Source: Brevundimonas subvibrioides ATCC 15264
GTDB taxonomy: Bacteria; Pseudomonadota; Alphaproteobacteria; Caulobacterales; Caulobacteraceae
Assembly: GCF_000144605.1 (NCBI RefSeq)
Contig: NC_014375.1
Location: 3,168,501-3,232,500 of the forward strand
Direction: 5' to 3'
Length of the DNA stretch: 64,000 bases
How positions within the stretch are numbered: position 1 is the first letter of the stretch; the number at the start of each line of letters is the position of its first letter. This document shows positions 17,146 through 32,807 of this stretch, piece by piece. The notes beneath the pieces were generated by a model. The model was not told the DNA's origin and did not search any database. It saw only the letters and a list, made by a program, of their open reading frames with translations. The translations under genes were made by a program, and so were the position numbers.

Positions 17146-18572
17146 ATGCAACAGAAAGGCCCTACCGGACCCACCGGGTTCGTCGTTCAACCGCGCCGCC
17201 TGCCCAAGGCGGAAGCGTCCGTGCGCGTGCAGGATTTCGGCGAGATCATCATCAAACCGACGCCCGAGAACCTCGAGACCCAGGCCGGTCGCTGCACCGA
17301 CTGCGGCGTGCCCTTCTGCCAGACCGCCTGTCCGCTGCAGAACAACATCCCCGACTGGCTGGGCCTGTCGGCCGAGAATGAGCTGCGCGAGGCGTGGAAG
17401 ATCGCGTCGGCCACCTCGACCATGCCCGAGATCTGTGGCCGCATCTGTCCGCAGGACCGTCTGTGCGAGGGCTCCTGCACCCTGAACCAGTCCGGGTGGG
17501 AAGCCGTGACCATCGGCTCGGTCGAGGCCTTCATCGGCGACACCGCCTTCGACAACGGCTGGGTGGAGCCGATCCGCCCCCTGCACGAGCGCCCCGAGAG
17601 CGTCGGCATCGTCGGGGCCGGGCCCGCCGGCATGGCCGCCGCCGACCGGCTGCGCGAGCAGGGCTATCAGGTCACCGTCTATGACCGCCACGACCGCCCC
17701 GGCGGCCTGCTGATCTATGGCATTCCCGGGTTCAAGCTGGAGAAGCGCGTCGTCCAGCGCCGGATTGACCGGCTGATCGACGGCGGCGTGACCTTCGTGA
17801 CGAACTGCGACGTCGGCAAGGACATCACGCTGGCAGACCTGCGCGGCAAGCATGATGCCGTCCTGCTGGCCATGGGCGTCTATCAGGCCCGGGCGCTGCA
17901 GGTGCCGGGGGCGGGTCCGGGCGACACCCTGCCCGCGCTCGACTTCCTGATCCACCAGAACCGCCGCGACCTCGGCGAGGCCGACGACGACACCGGCCAC
18001 CACGCCCGCGGCCGCAACGTCGTCGTCATCGGCGGGGGCGACACGGCCATGGACTGCGTCCGCACCGCGATCCGCCAGGGCGCAGAGAGCGTCACCTGCC
18101 TGTACCGCCGCGACCGCGAGAACATGCCCGGCTCAGCCCGCGAGGTCCTGAACGCCGAGGAAGAGGGCATCCACTTCGAATGGCTGGGCGCGCCCAAGGC
18201 CCTGATGTCGCGCGACGGATCCGTGTCCGCCGTCCGGGCCGCCCGCATGGCCCTGTCGGAGCCGGAGTTCGGCAAGCGCCGCGAGATCGTGCCGGTGCCG
18301 GGGGCCGACTTCGACCTGAAGGCTGACCTCGTCATCGAGGCCCTGGGCTTCGAGCCGGAGGCCTTCGCCGCCCATCACGACGAACTCAGCCTGACCGAAT
18401 GGAACACGGTGGCCACCGCCCGGTCGGGCTTCGCCACCAGTCTGCCCGGCGTCTATGCGGCGGGGGACGCCGTCCGCGGCGCCTCGCTCGTCGTCTGGGC
18501 CGTGCGCGACGGCCAGGACGCCGCCGCCGAGATCGACCGTTATCTGAAGGCCCGCACCGAGGAGCAGGCCGC

Positions 18573-18576
<4 letters not shown>
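17146..18576 (+). CDS. gltD: Glutamate synthase small subunit
   Basis: NADPH-oxidising flavoprotein subunit of GOGAT (476 residues). The N-terminal Cys-rich region holding two [4Fe-4S] clusters is seen in GRCTDCGVPFCQTACP and CGRICPQDRLCEGSC; the FAD site is VGIVGAGPAGMAAADRL and the NADPH site VVVIGGGDTAMDCVRT. I chose the ATG at 17146; a TTG six codons upstream lies in the proposed promoter. The stop overlaps the gltB ATG by 4 nt, so the order is gltD-gltB, the reverse of the E. coli operon, with translational coupling that would help keep equal subunit amounts. Confidence 0.96.
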
Positions 18577-23090
<4,514 letters not shown>

Positions 23091-23127
23091 TCGCCATCAC
23101 CTCTGGACCCGACAGGCCTCCCCGCCG

Positions 23128-24381
23128 ATGACGCTCCCCGCGCCCGCCCTGATGGCCCATCAGGCCCCTCTGGTTCTCGACGGCGCGGGCACGGCGTGGA
23201 TCCTGGTCTCGACGGCCTTCGTGCTGATGATGACCCTGCCCGGACTGGCGCTGTTCTACGGCGGCATGGTCCGGAAGAAGAACATCATCGCCACCATCGC
23301 CTCGTCGACGGCGGCGCTGATGGTGGTGACGGTGCTGTGGTTCATCGTCGGCTACAGCCTGTCGTTCGGCACGTCGGGCGATGCGACGAACGCCTTCATC
23401 GGCGGCCTGCAGGCCCTGTTCCTCGACGGCGTGCGCATCGACACGGCCCACAGCCTGGCCCCCGGCCTGCCGGAATTCCTCTGGATCGCCTACCAGCTGA
23501 CCTTCGCCATTATCACCCCGGCCCTGATCGCCGGGGCCTTCGCCGAGCGGATGAAGTTCTCGGCCAGTCTGCTGTTCTTCGGCCTGTGGCACCTGATCGT
23601 CTATGCGCCGATCTGCCACCAGGTCTGGGGCGGCGGCTACCTCGGGTCCTGGGGCGTGCTCGACTTCGCGGGCGGGGCGGTGGTCCACGTCAATGCGGGC
23701 GTGGCCGGCCTCGTGTGCGCCCTGGTGCTAGGGCCACGCCACGGCTTCGGGCGCGACAACATGGCCCCGGCGAACCTGGCCTATACCGCCATCGGCACCG
23801 GCCTGCTGTTCGTCGGCTGGCTCGGCTTCAACGCCGGGTCCGCCTGGGCCGCCGACGGGATCGCTTCGGTCGCGGCCCTCAACACGATCATCGCCCCGGC
23901 TGCCGCCGCGCTCGGCTGGATGACCATCGAATGGATCGACAAGAAGCGGCCGACCCTGCTGGGACTGCTGTCCGGCATCGTCGGCGGCCTGGTGGCCATC
24001 ACCCCGGCTGCGGGCTTCGTCGATCCCAAGGGGGCCTTCCTGATCGGCCTGATCGGAGGCCCGGCCTGCTACGCCGGTGCCGTCTGGCTGAAGCATGCGC
24101 TCAGATACGATGACAGCCTGGACGCCTTCGGCATCCACGGGGTCGGCGGTATCGTCGGGGCCATCCTGACCGGTGTCTTCGCCACCGCCACCATCAACGG
24201 GGTGGCCGAGGGGGCGGATGTGATCAAGCAGGTCGTCGGCCTCGCCGCCGTCGTCGCCTGGAGCGCCGTCGGCACCTTCGCGGTCTTGATGATCTGCAAG
24301 TTCACCACCGGCCTGCGCGTGCCGAAGGACGGCGAGGTCGAGGGCCTCGACTACTCCCAGCACGGCGAGAGCATCCACTAG
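23128..24381 (+). CDS. amtB: Ammonium transporter (Amt family)
   Basis: Inner-membrane ammonium channel of about 417 residues with eleven predicted membrane segments. The twin-His pore is seen in GGAVVHVNAGVAGL and DAFGIHGVGGIVGA, and LALFYGGMVRKKN is the usual first-helix end. The gene starts 37 nt after gltB and is probably in the same transcript, linking ammonium uptake and assimilation. The exact start is uncertain: ATG at 23128 or 23152; neither has a good ribosome site. No glnK lies next to it, although that pairing is common in bacteria. Confidence 0.94.
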   Translation: MTLPAPALMAHQAPLVLDGAGTAWILVSTAFVLMMTLPGLALFYGGMVRKKNIIATIASSTAALMVVTVLWFIVGYSLSFGTSGDATNAFIGGLQALFLDGVRIDTAHSLAPGLPEFLWIAYQLTFAIITPALIAGAFAERMKFSASLLFFGLWHLIVYAPICHQVWGGGYLGSWGVLDFAGGAVVHVNAGVAGLVCALVLGPRHGFGRDNMAPANLAYTAIGTGLLFVGWLGFNAGSAWAADGIASVAALNTIIAPAAAALGWMTIEWIDKKRPTLLGLLSGIVGGLVAITPAAGFVDPKGAFLIGLIGGPACYAGAVWLKHALRYDDSLDAFGIHGVGGIVGAILTGVFATATINGVAEGADVIKQVVGLAAVVAWSAVGTFAVLMICKFTTGLRVPKDGEVEGLDYSQHGESIH

Positions 24382-24462
24382 CGCGCGCCCCACCTTACCG
24401 TTCTGTAACTTGCCGCGCCCGTTGCAGGGTGACAAGCTTGCTTGACTGTCAGGGGTGCCATC

Positions 24463-25344
24463 ATGCTCACGATCAAGAATCTGGTTCACGTCTACGGCAA
24501 CGGGACGCGAGCGCTGGACGACGTCTCCCTGACCGTGCCGAACGGCATGTTCGGCCTTCTGGGGCCCAACGGCGCGGGCAAGTCGACGCTGATGCGGTCG
24601 ATCGCGACGCTGCAGACCCCGACCTCCGGCTCGATCGACTTCGACGGCATCGACGTGATCGCCGAGCCGGAGAAGCTGCGGCGCACCCTCGGCTATCTGC
24701 CCCAGGATTTCGGCGTCTATCCGCGCGTCTCGGCCTACGACATGCTGGATCACATGGCGGTGCTGAAGGGCATCGCCTCGGGCAAGGACCGCAAGGAAAC
24801 GGTCGAGACCCTGCTGAACCAGACCAATCTGTGGAGCGTGCGCAAGAAGGCTCTCGCGGGCTTCTCGGGCGGCATGCGCCAGCGGTTCGGCATCGCCCAG
24901 GCCCTGATCGGCAATCCGAAACTCATCATCGTCGACGAGCCGACGGCGGGCCTCGACCCCGAGGAGCGCAACCGCTTCCTGAACCTGCTGGCCGAGATCG
25001 CCGACAACGTCGTCATCATCCTGTCGACCCACATCGTCGAGGACGTCGCCGACCTGTGCCCGCGCATGGCGGTGCTGGCCGGTGGCAAGATCCAGCTGGA
25101 GGGCGCCCCCGTCCAGCTGATGGAACAGCTGAACGGCCGGGTCTGGAAGAAGACCATCGACAAGGACGCCCTGCCCGATCACCGCGAGAAGTACGAGGTC
25201 ATCTCGACCCGGCTGTTCGCCGGCAGGACCGTGATCCACGTGCTCAGCGACCGCCGTCCGGGTGAAGGGTTCGAGCCGGCCGCCAGCGGCCTGGAAGACG
25301 TCTATTTCTCGACCCTCAGCGCCTCGCGCAAAGTCGCGGCCTAA
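24463..25344 (+). CDS. ABC transporter ATP-binding protein
   Basis: ATPase of 293 residues: Walker A GPNGAGKSTL (~38-47), Q-loop in LGYLPQDFGVYPRV, signature FSGGMRQR, Walker B LIIVDEPTAGLDPEER and switch His in STHIVED. The ATG at 24463 is preferred to one seven codons upstream because AGGGG lies at a suitable distance. It is 4 nt before the large permease-peptidase gene, so the two form one export or repair system. It resembles ATPases of ABC-2 type exporters. A C-terminal ~70-residue extension after the ATPase core has no recognised motif. Confidence 0.93.
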   Translation: MLTIKNLVHVYGNGTRALDDVSLTVPNGMFGLLGPNGAGKSTLMRSIATLQTPTSGSIDFDGIDVIAEPEKLRRTLGYLPQDFGVYPRVSAYDMLDHMAVLKGIASGKDRKETVETLLNQTNLWSVRKKALAGFSGGMRQRFGIAQALIGNPKLIIVDEPTAGLDPEERNRFLNLLAEIADNVVIILSTHIVEDVADLCPRMAVLAGGKIQLEGAPVQLMEQLNGRVWKKTIDKDALPDHREKYEVISTRLFAGRTVIHVLSDRRPGEGFEPAASGLEDVYFSTLSASRKVAA

Positions 25345-25348
25345 GACC

Positions 25349-28300
25349 ATGTTCGCCAAGGTCGCCGCCTTCGAATTCCGCTACCAGCTGCGCCAGCCGG
25401 CCTTCTGGGTGATCGCCATCGTCTTCGCCCTGCTCGGCTTCGGCCTGGTGGCAGCGTCGGACAACATCTCCATCGGGGCGGGTGGCAACGTCCACAAGAA
25501 CGCCCCCTACGCCCTGGCCACGATCAACGGGATCATGGCCATCTTCTTCATGCTGGCGACCACCGCCATCGTCGCCAACGTGGTGGTGCGCGACGTCCAG
25601 ACCGGCTTCGGTCCGATGGTCCAGGCGACCCGGATCAACAAGTTCGAATACCTGTACGGCCGCTTCGTCGGGGCCTTCGCCGCCACCGCCCTGTGCTTCC
25701 TCAGCGTGACCGTCGGCGTCCTCGCGGGCACGCTCGCGCCGTGGGTGGACAAGGAGACCATCGGGGCCTTCCGGCCCTGGGACTACGCCTATGCCTACCT
25801 GGTCTTCGGCCTGCCGGGCGTCTTCCTGACCTCGGCCCTGTTCTTCGCCCTGGCCACGGTCACGCGGTCGATGATGGCGACCTACGTTGGCGTCGTCGGA
25901 GTCTTCATCGCCTATCTGGCGGCCTCCGGCATCCTGGGATCGAAGCCCGAGCTGGAGACGGCCATGGCCTGGGGCGAGCCGTTCGGAGCCGGAGCCTATG
26001 GCCTCGTCACCCGCTACTGGACCGCGATCGAGCGCAATACGATCAATGCCCCGCTGGAAGGCGTCCTGCTGTGGAACCGGGTCATCTGGATCGGGATCAG
26101 CGTCGGCATCCTGGCCCTGGCCTACGTCCTCTACCAGCCCGCCGCGCGCGGCGCGAAGGCAGGCAAGCTGGACAAGCTGCGCGCCCTGGCCGCGGCCCCC
26201 GCCGCGCCCGGCGTCGTCGACCGCCCCCTGGCCTCCCCGACCGAGGGCTTCGCCGCAGGCTGGGCCCGCCTCGCCTCACGCACCGCCATCGAGATGGCCA
26301 TGGTGTTCAAGAGCCCGGCCTTCGTCGTCCTGATCCTGCTGGGCTTCGCCTTCGCCGTCACGACGCTGCTGGTCATGGGCGAGATCTATGGCGCGCCGAT
26401 CCTGCTGGTCACGCGCACGGTCCTCACGGGCCTGCTGGGCGCGTTCGGCCTGATCTCCATCATCGTCGCCATCTACTATTCCGGCGAGCTGGTCTGGCGC
26501 GACCGCGAGCGCAAGGTGCACGAGATCATTGACGCCTCGTCCACCCCGGACTGGACCTTCATCCTGCCCAAGACCCTGGCCCTGATCCTGGTGCTGGTCT
26601 CGATCCTGCTGGCGGGCGTCGTGGCCGGCGTCGCGACCCAGGCCTTCAAGGGCTACTACGACTTCGAGCTCGGCAAATACCTGATGTGGTATGTCCTGCC
26701 GGGAGCCGTGAACTTCAGCCTGATCGCGGTCCTGGCCATCTTCGTCCAGTCGCTGTCCCCCAACAAGTTCGTCGGCTGGGCCATCATGGTGGTCTATCTG
26801 ATCTCCACCCTCGTGATGTCCAACCTGGGCTTCGACCACATCCTGTACCGCTATGGCTCGGGCATCGGCGTGCCCCTGTCGGACATGAACGGCCAGGGGG
26901 ACTTCCGGGGCTTCGCCAACTGGACCGACGCCTACTGGACCATGGCGGCGATCATCCTGCTGGTGCTGGGCTACGGCCTGTGGCGCCGGGGGACCGAGAC
27001 CCGCTACCTGCCCCGCCTGCGCCGCCTGCCCTCGCGGCTGATGGGGCCGGCCGGACTGATCGGCGGCGTGGCCCTGGTGGCCTTCATCGGCCTCGGCAGC
27101 TTCATCTACATCAACACCAACGTCTGGAACGAGTACCGGAACCAGGGGTCCCAGGAACGTCTCCAGGCCGACTACGAGAAGACACTGCTGCGCTTCGAGA
27201 CCACGCCGCAGCCGACGCTGGTCGACGTGAAGCTGGACCTCGACCTGCATCCGCATGCCCCCCGCCTGCAGACGCGCGGCACCTACACGATCGAGAACCG
27301 GACCGGGGCCCCCCTGTCGGAAATGCACCTGCGCTGGAACGACGATCTGGAGATCCGGGCGCTCGACGTCCAGGGCGCGCGGATGGTCCGCGAGTGGCCC
27401 GAGTTCTCCTATCGCATCTATCGCTTCGCCACCCCGATGGCGGCGGGCGAACGCCGCACGGTGTCCTTCGACACGGTCCTGGAACAGCGCGGCTTCAAGC
27501 TCGGCGGCAACACGACCCGGCTGGTCGACAACGGCACCTTCGTCACCAATCAGGAGTTCGCGCCGATCATCGGCATGAACCGCTCGGCCGGCCTGCTGCA
27601 GGACCGTGCCAAGCGCCGCAAGTTCGGCCTGCCCGCCGAACTGCGCCCCGCCAAGCTTGAGGACATGAGCGCCACGGGCCAGAACTATATCGGGGCCGAC
27701 TGGGTCACGACCGACGTCACCGTCACCACCGACCCCGACCAGACCCCCCTGGCCCCCGGCTACCAGCGCAGCGACGTCACCACGGACGGCCGACGCACCG
27801 TCCGCTTCGTGACCGAGTCGCCCGTCCTCTATTTCCTCTCGGTCCAGTCGGCGCGCTACGAGATCGCCCGGCGGATGCACAACGGCGTCGAGATGGTCGT
27901 CTATCACGACGCCCAGCATGGCCGGAACGTCGACCGGATGATGACGGCCCTGGCCACCTCGCTGGACTACTACCAAGCCAACTTCTCGCCCTACCAGTTC
28001 CGCCAGGCCCGGATCAGCGAGTTCCCGGCCTATGCCGACTATGCCCAGTCCTTCCCCAACACCTTCGCCTGGTCCGAGGGCCTCGGCTTCATCGCCGACC
28101 TCAGCGATCCGACCAAGATCGACTACGTCACCTACGTCGGGGCCCACGAGTTCGGGCACCAGTGGTGGGCGCACCAGGTCGTGGGGGCGAACATGCAGGG
28201 CATGACCCTGCTGAGCGAAACCCTCGCGCAGTACTCGGCCCTGATGGTGATGGAGCGGCTCTACGGCCCCGACAAGATCCGCCGCTTCCTGCAGTTCGAG

Positions 28301-28930
28301 CTCAACAACTATCTGAGCGCGCGCGGCACCGAGCGGATCGAGGAACTGCCGCTGAACCGGGTCGAGAACCAGCAGTACATCCACTACCGCAAGGGCGCGC
28401 TGGTCATGTACCTGCTCAAGGACCAGATCGGCGAGGCCAACCTGAACCGCGCCCTGTCGCAGTTCCTCAGCACACACGCCTTCAAGAGCGCGCCCTACCC
28501 GCGCTCGGTCGACCTGATCGCCCTGATCCGCGCCAATGCCCCCGCTGACAAACAGGCGCTGATCACCGATCTGTTCGAGAAGATCACCCTGTATGACCTG
28601 AAGACGACGGCGACGACGGCCACGCGCCGCGCCGACGGCCGATGGGACGTGGCGATCACCGTGGAGGCGCGCAAACTCTATGCCGACGGCCAGGGCGTGG
28701 AGACCGCGTCGCCGCTGAACGAGAGCATCGACATCGGCCTGTTCACGGCAGAACCGGGCAAGGGGGCGTTCGACCGCTCCAACGTCGTGGTCCTGGAACG
28801 CCGGGCCCTGCGCTCTGGCACCCAGACCTTCCGGTTCGTCACCGCGGCCAAGCCGACCTTCGCCGGCGTCGATCCCTACAACAAGTGGATCGACCGGAAC
28901 TCGACCGACAACGTCAAGCCGGTGGAGTGA
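25349..28930 (+). CDS. ABC-2 permease fused to a periplasmic M1 aminopeptidase
   Basis: A single 1193-residue protein. Residues 1 to ~600 hold about twelve membrane helices in two ABC-2 permease-like halves, the second beginning near MAMVFKSPAFVVLILLGF. From ~620 onward it is an M1-type peptidase that should face the periplasm, with beta-sandwich N-domain and zinc site HEFGH (933-937). The third ligand Glu957 is 19 residues after the second His, one more than the usual 18; from memory the fused subfamily (known also in Bacteroidetes) shares this. The start MFAKVAAFEFRYQL is 4 nt after the ATPase gene. The export substrate is unknown; coupling of transport with peptide trimming is inference. 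Confidence 0.92.
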   Translation: MFAKVAAFEFRYQLRQPAFWVIAIVFALLGFGLVAASDNISIGAGGNVHKNAPYALATINGIMAIFFMLATTAIVANVVVRDVQTGFGPMVQATRINKFEYLYGRFVGAFAATALCFLSVTVGVLAGTLAPWVDKETIGAFRPWDYAYAYLVFGLPGVFLTSALFFALATVTRSMMATYVGVVGVFIAYLAASGILGSKPELETAMAWGEPFGAGAYGLVTRYWTAIERNTINAPLEGVLLWNRVIWIGISVGILALAYVLYQPAARGAKAGKLDKLRALAAAPAAPGVVDRPLASPTEGFAAGWARLASRTAIEMAMVFKSPAFVVLILLGFAFAVTTLLVMGEIYGAPILLVTRTVLTGLLGAFGLISIIVAIYYSGELVWRDRERKVHEIIDASSTPDWTFILPKTLALILVLVSILLAGVVAGVATQAFKGYYDFELGKYLMWYVLPGAVNFSLIAVLAIFVQSLSPNKFVGWAIMVVYLISTLVMSNLGFDHILYRYGSGIGVPLSDMNGQGDFRGFANWTDAYWTMAAIILLVLGYGLWRRGTETRYLPRLRRLPSRLMGPAGLIGGVALVAFIGLGSFIYINTNVWNEYRNQGSQERLQADYEKTLLRFETTPQPTLVDVKLDLDLHPHAPRLQTRGTYTIENRTGAPLSEMHLRWNDDLEIRALDVQGARMVREWPEFSYRIYRFATPMAAGERRTVSFDTVLEQRGFKLGGNTTRLVDNGTFVTNQEFAPIIGMNRSAGLLQDRAKRRKFGLPAELRPAKLEDMSATGQNYIGADWVTTDVTVTTDPDQTPLAPGYQRSDVTTDGRRTVRFVTESPVLYFLSVQSARYEIARRMHNGVEMVVYHDAQHGRNVDRMMTALATSLDYYQANFSPYQFRQARISEFPAYADYAQSFPNTFAWSEGLGFIADLSDPTKIDYVTYVGAHEFGHQWWAHQVVGANMQGMTLLSETLAQYSALMVMERLYGPDKIRRFLQFELNNYLSARGTERIEELPLNRVENQQYIHYRKGALVMYLLKDQIGEANLNRALSQFLSTHAFKSAPYPRSVDLIALIRANAPADKQALITDLFEKITLYDLKTTATTATRRADGRWDVAITVEARKLYADGQGVETASPLNESIDIGLFTAEPGKGAFDRSNVVVLERRALRSGTQTFRFVTAAKPTFAGVDPYNKWIDRNSTDNVKPVE

Positions 28931-28937
28931 AGCGGGA

Positions 28938-31070
28938 TCAACCCGCCTTCGCCCTCAGCCGGAACGCGTGAAGCAGGGGCTCGGTATAGCCGTTCGGCTG
29001 GCTGAGCCCCTCGAACACCAGGGCCCGCGCGGCCTGCCAGGCCAGTGATCCTTCAGGATCGTCCGCCATCGGACGATAGAGCGGATCGCCCGCGTTCTGC
29101 GCATCGACCTTGGCCGCCATGCGCAGGAAGGCCGCGTCCACCTGCTCGCCCGTGCAGACCCCGTGCAGCAGCCAGTTGGCGATATGCTGGGAGGAGATCC
29201 GCAGCGTGGCCCGGTCCTCCATCAGGCCGATGTCATCGATGTCGGGGACCTTGGAACAGCCCACGCCCTGGTCGATCCAGCGCACCACATAGCCCAGGAT
29301 GCCCTGGGCATTGTTGTCCAACTCGTCGGCGACCTCCTGCTCCGACCAGTTCGCCCCGTTCGCGAGCGGCGGCGTCAGCAGATCCTCCAGCCCCGGCGTG
29401 GGGCGCGTCGCCACCTCCTTCTGGACGGCGAAGACATCGACCGCGTGATAGTGCAGCGCATGCAGGGTCGCGGCCGTGGGGCTCGGCGTCCAGGCGGTGT
29501 TCGCCCCCGTGCGGGGATGGCCGATCTTCTGTTCCAGCATGTCGGCCATCCGGTCCGGCGCCGCCCACATGCCCTTGCCGATCTGGGCCCGCCCCGACAG
29601 GCCGCAGGCCAGGCCGATGGCGACGTTGCGCGCCTCATAGGCCGCGATCCATTTCGAGGCCTTGATGTCAGCCTTCCGGACCATCGGCCCGGCCTGCATG
29701 GCGGTGTGGATCTCGTCGCCGGTGCGGTCGAGGAAACCCGTGTTGATGAAGACGATCCGGTCCTTCACCGCGTGGATGCAGGCGGCCAGATTGGCGGAGG
29801 TCCGCCGTTCCTCGTCCATCACCCCGACCTTGATCGTGTGCCGCGCCAGTCCCAGCAGGTCCTCGACGGCGTCGAACAGGGCGTTGGTGAAGGCAGCCTC
29901 GTCCGGCCCATGCATCTTGGGCTTGACGATATAGACCGACCCCGCCGCCGAGTTGGTGAACCCGCCCAGACCCTTGAGGTCGTACAGGGCGATCAGCGAC
30001 GTCACGATCGCATCGAGAATGCCCTCGGGCGCCTCGGTCCCGTCGGGCAGATGGATCGCCGGATTGGTCATCAGGTGGCCGACGTTACGTACGAACAGCA
30101 GCGAGCGTCCCTTCAGCGTCACCGCCCCTCCGGCCGGGGCCGTGAACGTCCGGTCCGGCTCCAGTCGCCGCTCCAGCGTCTTGCCGGCCTTCTGGAAGCG
30201 GGCGGCCAGGTCGCCCTTCATCAGACCCAGCCAGTTGCGATAGGCGGCGACCTTGTCCTCCGCATCGACGGCGGCGACCGAGTCCTCCAGATCGCAGATG
30301 GTGGACAGGGCGCTCTCCAGCACGACGTCCGACAGGCCCGCTGCATCCGCCGCCCCGATCGCGCTCGCCCGGTCGATAACCAGTTCGATGTGCAGTCCGT
30401 TGCGGGCCAGCAGGATCGAACCCGGTGCCCCCGGCTCCCCGCGGTAGCCGACGAACTGCGACGCTTCCTTCAGCGCGGGCACCAGCGCCCCGTCCACGAC
30501 CGACCATCCCTTGACGTCGGCATGCGAGCCCTCGGCCAGCGGCACGGCCTCGTCCAGAAACGCCTTGGCCCGCGCCACGACGCGGGCCCCGCGTGCGGTG
30601 TCATACCCACCCGGTGGCGGCAGATCCCCCAGCGCGTCGGTGCCATAGAGGGCGTCGTACAGGCTGCCCCACCGGGCGTTCGCCGCGTTCAGCAGGAACC
30701 GCGCATTGAGGATCGGCACCACCAGTTGCGGTCCGGCCAGGGTCGCCAGCTCCGGGTCGACGTTCCGGGTCGTGATCTGGAACGGAACAGGCTCGTCGAC
30801 CAGATAGCCGATCTCGCGCAGGAAGCCTTCCGTGGCCGCCGCATCGTGGGGCTGGCCTTTCCGGGCCGCATGCCAGGCGTCGATCCGGGCCTGCAGATCG
30901 TCCCGCCGCGCCAGCAGCGCCCGGTTCTCGGACGCGAACCGGGCGAAGACCCCGGACACGCCGGTCCAGAAGGCGTCGGGCGCCATGCCCAGCCCCGGCA
31001 GCACCTCGTCCTCGAGGAAGGCCGACAGCTGTCGGTCGACCGACAGGCCGGCGCGGTCATGATGGGTCAT
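28938..31070 (-). CDS. glcB: Malate synthase G
   Basis: Condenses glyoxylate with acetyl-CoA to malate; 710 residues, close to the ~720 of the G isoform and longer than the A isoform. Signatures include [22 protein letters not shown] text near 140, [17 protein letters not shown] (active-site Glu/Asp metal region), [13 protein letters not shown] and [15 protein letters not shown] (~430). The ATG at 31070 is preceded by GGAGAG; an open frame reading to 31325 would run into the neighbouring divergent gene. It converges on the ABC-peptidase gene with a 7-nt gap. No isocitrate lyase is present in the window. Confidence 0.96.
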   Translation of the reverse strand: MTHHDRAGLSVDRQLSAFLEDEVLPGLGMAPDAFWTGVSGVFARFASENRALLARRDDLQARIDAWHAARKGQPHDAAATEGFLREIGYLVDEPVPFQITTRNVDPELATLAGPQLVVPILNARFLLNAANARWGSLYDALYGTDALGDLPPPGGYDTARGARVVARAKAFLDEAVPLAEGSHADVKGWSVVDGALVPALKEASQFVGYRGEPGAPGSILLARNGLHIELVIDRASAIGAADAAGLSDVVLESALSTICDLEDSVAAVDAEDKVAAYRNWLGLMKGDLAARFQKAGKTLERRLEPDRTFTAPAGGAVTLKGRSLLFVRNVGHLMTNPAIHLPDGTEAPEGILDAIVTSLIALYDLKGLGGFTNSAAGSVYIVKPKMHGPDEAAFTNALFDAVEDLLGLARHTIKVGVMDEERRTSANLAACIHAVKDRIVFINTGFLDRTGDEIHTAMQAGPMVRKADIKASKWIAAYEARNVAIGLACGLSGRAQIGKGMWAAPDRMADMLEQKIGHPRTGANTAWTPSPTAATLHALHYHAVDVFAVQKEVATRPTPGLEDLLTPPLANGANWSEQEVADELDNNAQGILGYVVRWIDQGVGCSKVPDIDDIGLMEDRATLRISSQHIANWLLHGVCTGEQVDAAFLRMAAKVDAQNAGDPLYRPMADDPEGSLAWQAARALVFEGLSQPNGYTEPLLHAFRLRAKAG

Positions 31071-31229
31071 GCAGTCTCTCCAGCGCGAGCCATCGGGGAG
31101 CCGGCTCGTAACAATGCGTGATCGCACTAGAGCGGGGCCCACGCGGGCCTGCAAGCCCGCCCGCGAATGACACCGGTGACAGCGCGACGAACACAGGCCT
31201 AGTCTGGCGAAAAATCCGGAGGACGCCCC

Positions 31230-32807
31230 GTGGACCGCAGACTTCTCATCGGCCGTCGCAGCCTCATCGCCGCCGGCCTCGCCCTGCCGCTCATGACGAC
31301 GCGCGCACGGGCGCAGGATGGCCACCCCGTCGTCGCCACCACCAACGGCCCCGTGCGGGGCCAGCGGGATGCGGACGTCGCTGTCTTCAAGGGGATCCGC
31401 TACGGGGCCGACACGGGCCCGCGCCGCTTCCAGCCGCCTGTCCGGCCCACGCCGTGGACCACCCCGCTCGACGCTTTAGACTACGGGGCCGCCAGCTCTC
31501 AGGGTGGTTCCGAGCCGAACCAGTCCGAGGATTGCCTGTTCCTGAACGTCTGGTCGCCGGGCCTCGACGCCGGGCGTCGCCCCGTCATGGTCTACATCCA
31601 CGGCGGGGCCTATTCGAGCGGATCAGGGTCCAGCCCGCTCTATGACGGCACGCGTCTGGCCCGCCGGAACGACGTCGTGGTGGTGACGGTCAATCACCGG
31701 CTGGGGCCCTTGGGTTACGCCTATCTGGCGCGCATCGCGGGCGCGCCCTTCCTCGACAGCGGCAATGCCGGACAGCTGGACCTGATCCTCGCGCTGCAGT
31801 GGGTGCGCGACAACATCACCGCCTTCGGCGGCGACCCCGACCGCGTCATGGTCTTCGGCCAGTCGGGCGGCGGGGCCAAGATCGCGACCATGATGGCGAC
31901 GCCGGCCGCCGGGGGCCTGTTCCACCGGGTCGCGACCATGAGCGGCCAGCAGGTGACGGCCTCCGGTCCCTGGAACGCCACCCGACGCGCCACCACATGG
32001 CTCGACGCCCTGGGCCTGCCGCCCGACCGCGCGGCAGAGGCGGCGACCCTGCCGGTCGAGGCCCTGCTGAAGGCCACCGAGGCGACCGACCCCGTGCTGG
32101 GCTTCGGCGGCCTGTATTTCGGTCCGGTGCTCGACAACCGGTCCCTGCCGCGCCACCCCTTCTATCCCGACGCGCCCGCGCAGTCGGCGCACATCCCGAT
32201 GATCATCGGCAACACCCACGACGAGACCAAGGCCTTCCTCGGCGGAGATCCGGCGAACTTCGCCCTGACCTGGGACGACCTGCCGGGCAAACTGACCAAC
32301 CAGGTGTTCCGCATCGACGTCGCGCCCGAACCCGTCATCGCGGCCTACCGCCTGATGTATCCGGCCTACTCACCCTCCGACGTCTTCTTCGCTGCCAGCA
32401 CGGCGGGCCGGTCCTGGCGCGGGGCCATCATCGAGGCCGAGGCGCGAGCGGCCTCGGGATCTCCTGCCTTCGTCTATCAGCTGGACTGGGTCTCCCCGAT
32501 CGACGGCGGGCGGCGCGGGGCCATGCACACCGACGACATCCCGCTGTCGCTGGACAACGTCATGGCGACCGGCAGCCGGGCCCAGGGTCCGCAGGCGCAG
32601 AGCATGGCCGAGCGGCTGTCGCGCGCCTTCGCCGCCCTGGCCCGCGACGGCGACCCGAACCATGCCGGCCTGCCGGACTGGACGCCCTACGACCTCACCC
32701 GGCGTCAGACGATGATCATGGACGAACCGGCCCGGATGGAGGACGATCCGCGCGGCGGCGAGCGCCGCCTGTTCGCCGCCATCCCCTACGTCCAGCCCGG
32801 AACCTGA
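31230..32807 (+). CDS. Exported type B carboxylesterase
   Basis: Alpha/beta hydrolase of 525 residues. The N-terminus [16 protein letters not shown] has a twin-arginine pattern followed by a hydrophobic stretch and ARAQD, so Tat export is likely. Catalytic Ser212 lies in FGQSGGGAK; the Glu is probably in NTHDETKAF and the His in [20 protein letters not shown] is the type B signature 2, and the oxyanion hole is [11 protein letters not shown]. The GTG start has CCGGAGGA upstream. It overlaps the DUF1345 gene by one base, so they form an operon. Substrate unknown. Confidence 0.92.
   Translation: MDRRLLIGRRSLIAAGLALPLMTTRARAQDGHPVVATTNGPVRGQRDADVAVFKGIRYGADTGPRRFQPPVRPTPWTTPLDALDYGAASSQGGSEPNQSEDCLFLNVWSPGLDAGRRPVMVYIHGGAYSSGSGSSPLYDGTRLARRNDVVVVTVNHRLGPLGYAYLARIAGAPFLDSGNAGQLDLILALQWVRDNITAFGGDPDRVMVFGQSGGGAKIATMMATPAAGGLFHRVATMSGQQVTASGPWNATRRATTWLDALGLPPDRAAEAATLPVEALLKATEATDPVLGFGGLYFGPVLDNRSLPRHPFYPDAPAQSAHIPMIIGNTHDETKAFLGGDPANFALTWDDLPGKLTNQVFRIDVAPEPVIAAYRLMYPAYSPSDVFFAASTAGRSWRGAIIEAEARAASGSPAFVYQLDWVSPIDGGRRGAMHTDDIPLSLDNVMATGSRAQGPQAQSMAERLSRAFAALARDGDPNHAGLPDWTPYDLTRRQTMIMDEPARMEDDPRGGERRLFAAIPYVQPGT

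Noticed and set aside
24463..28930. A sequencing fusion of two separate genes (permease and peptidase)
   Set aside because: The reading frame is continuous with no doubtful homopolymer at the junction, and such fusions are known as a family.
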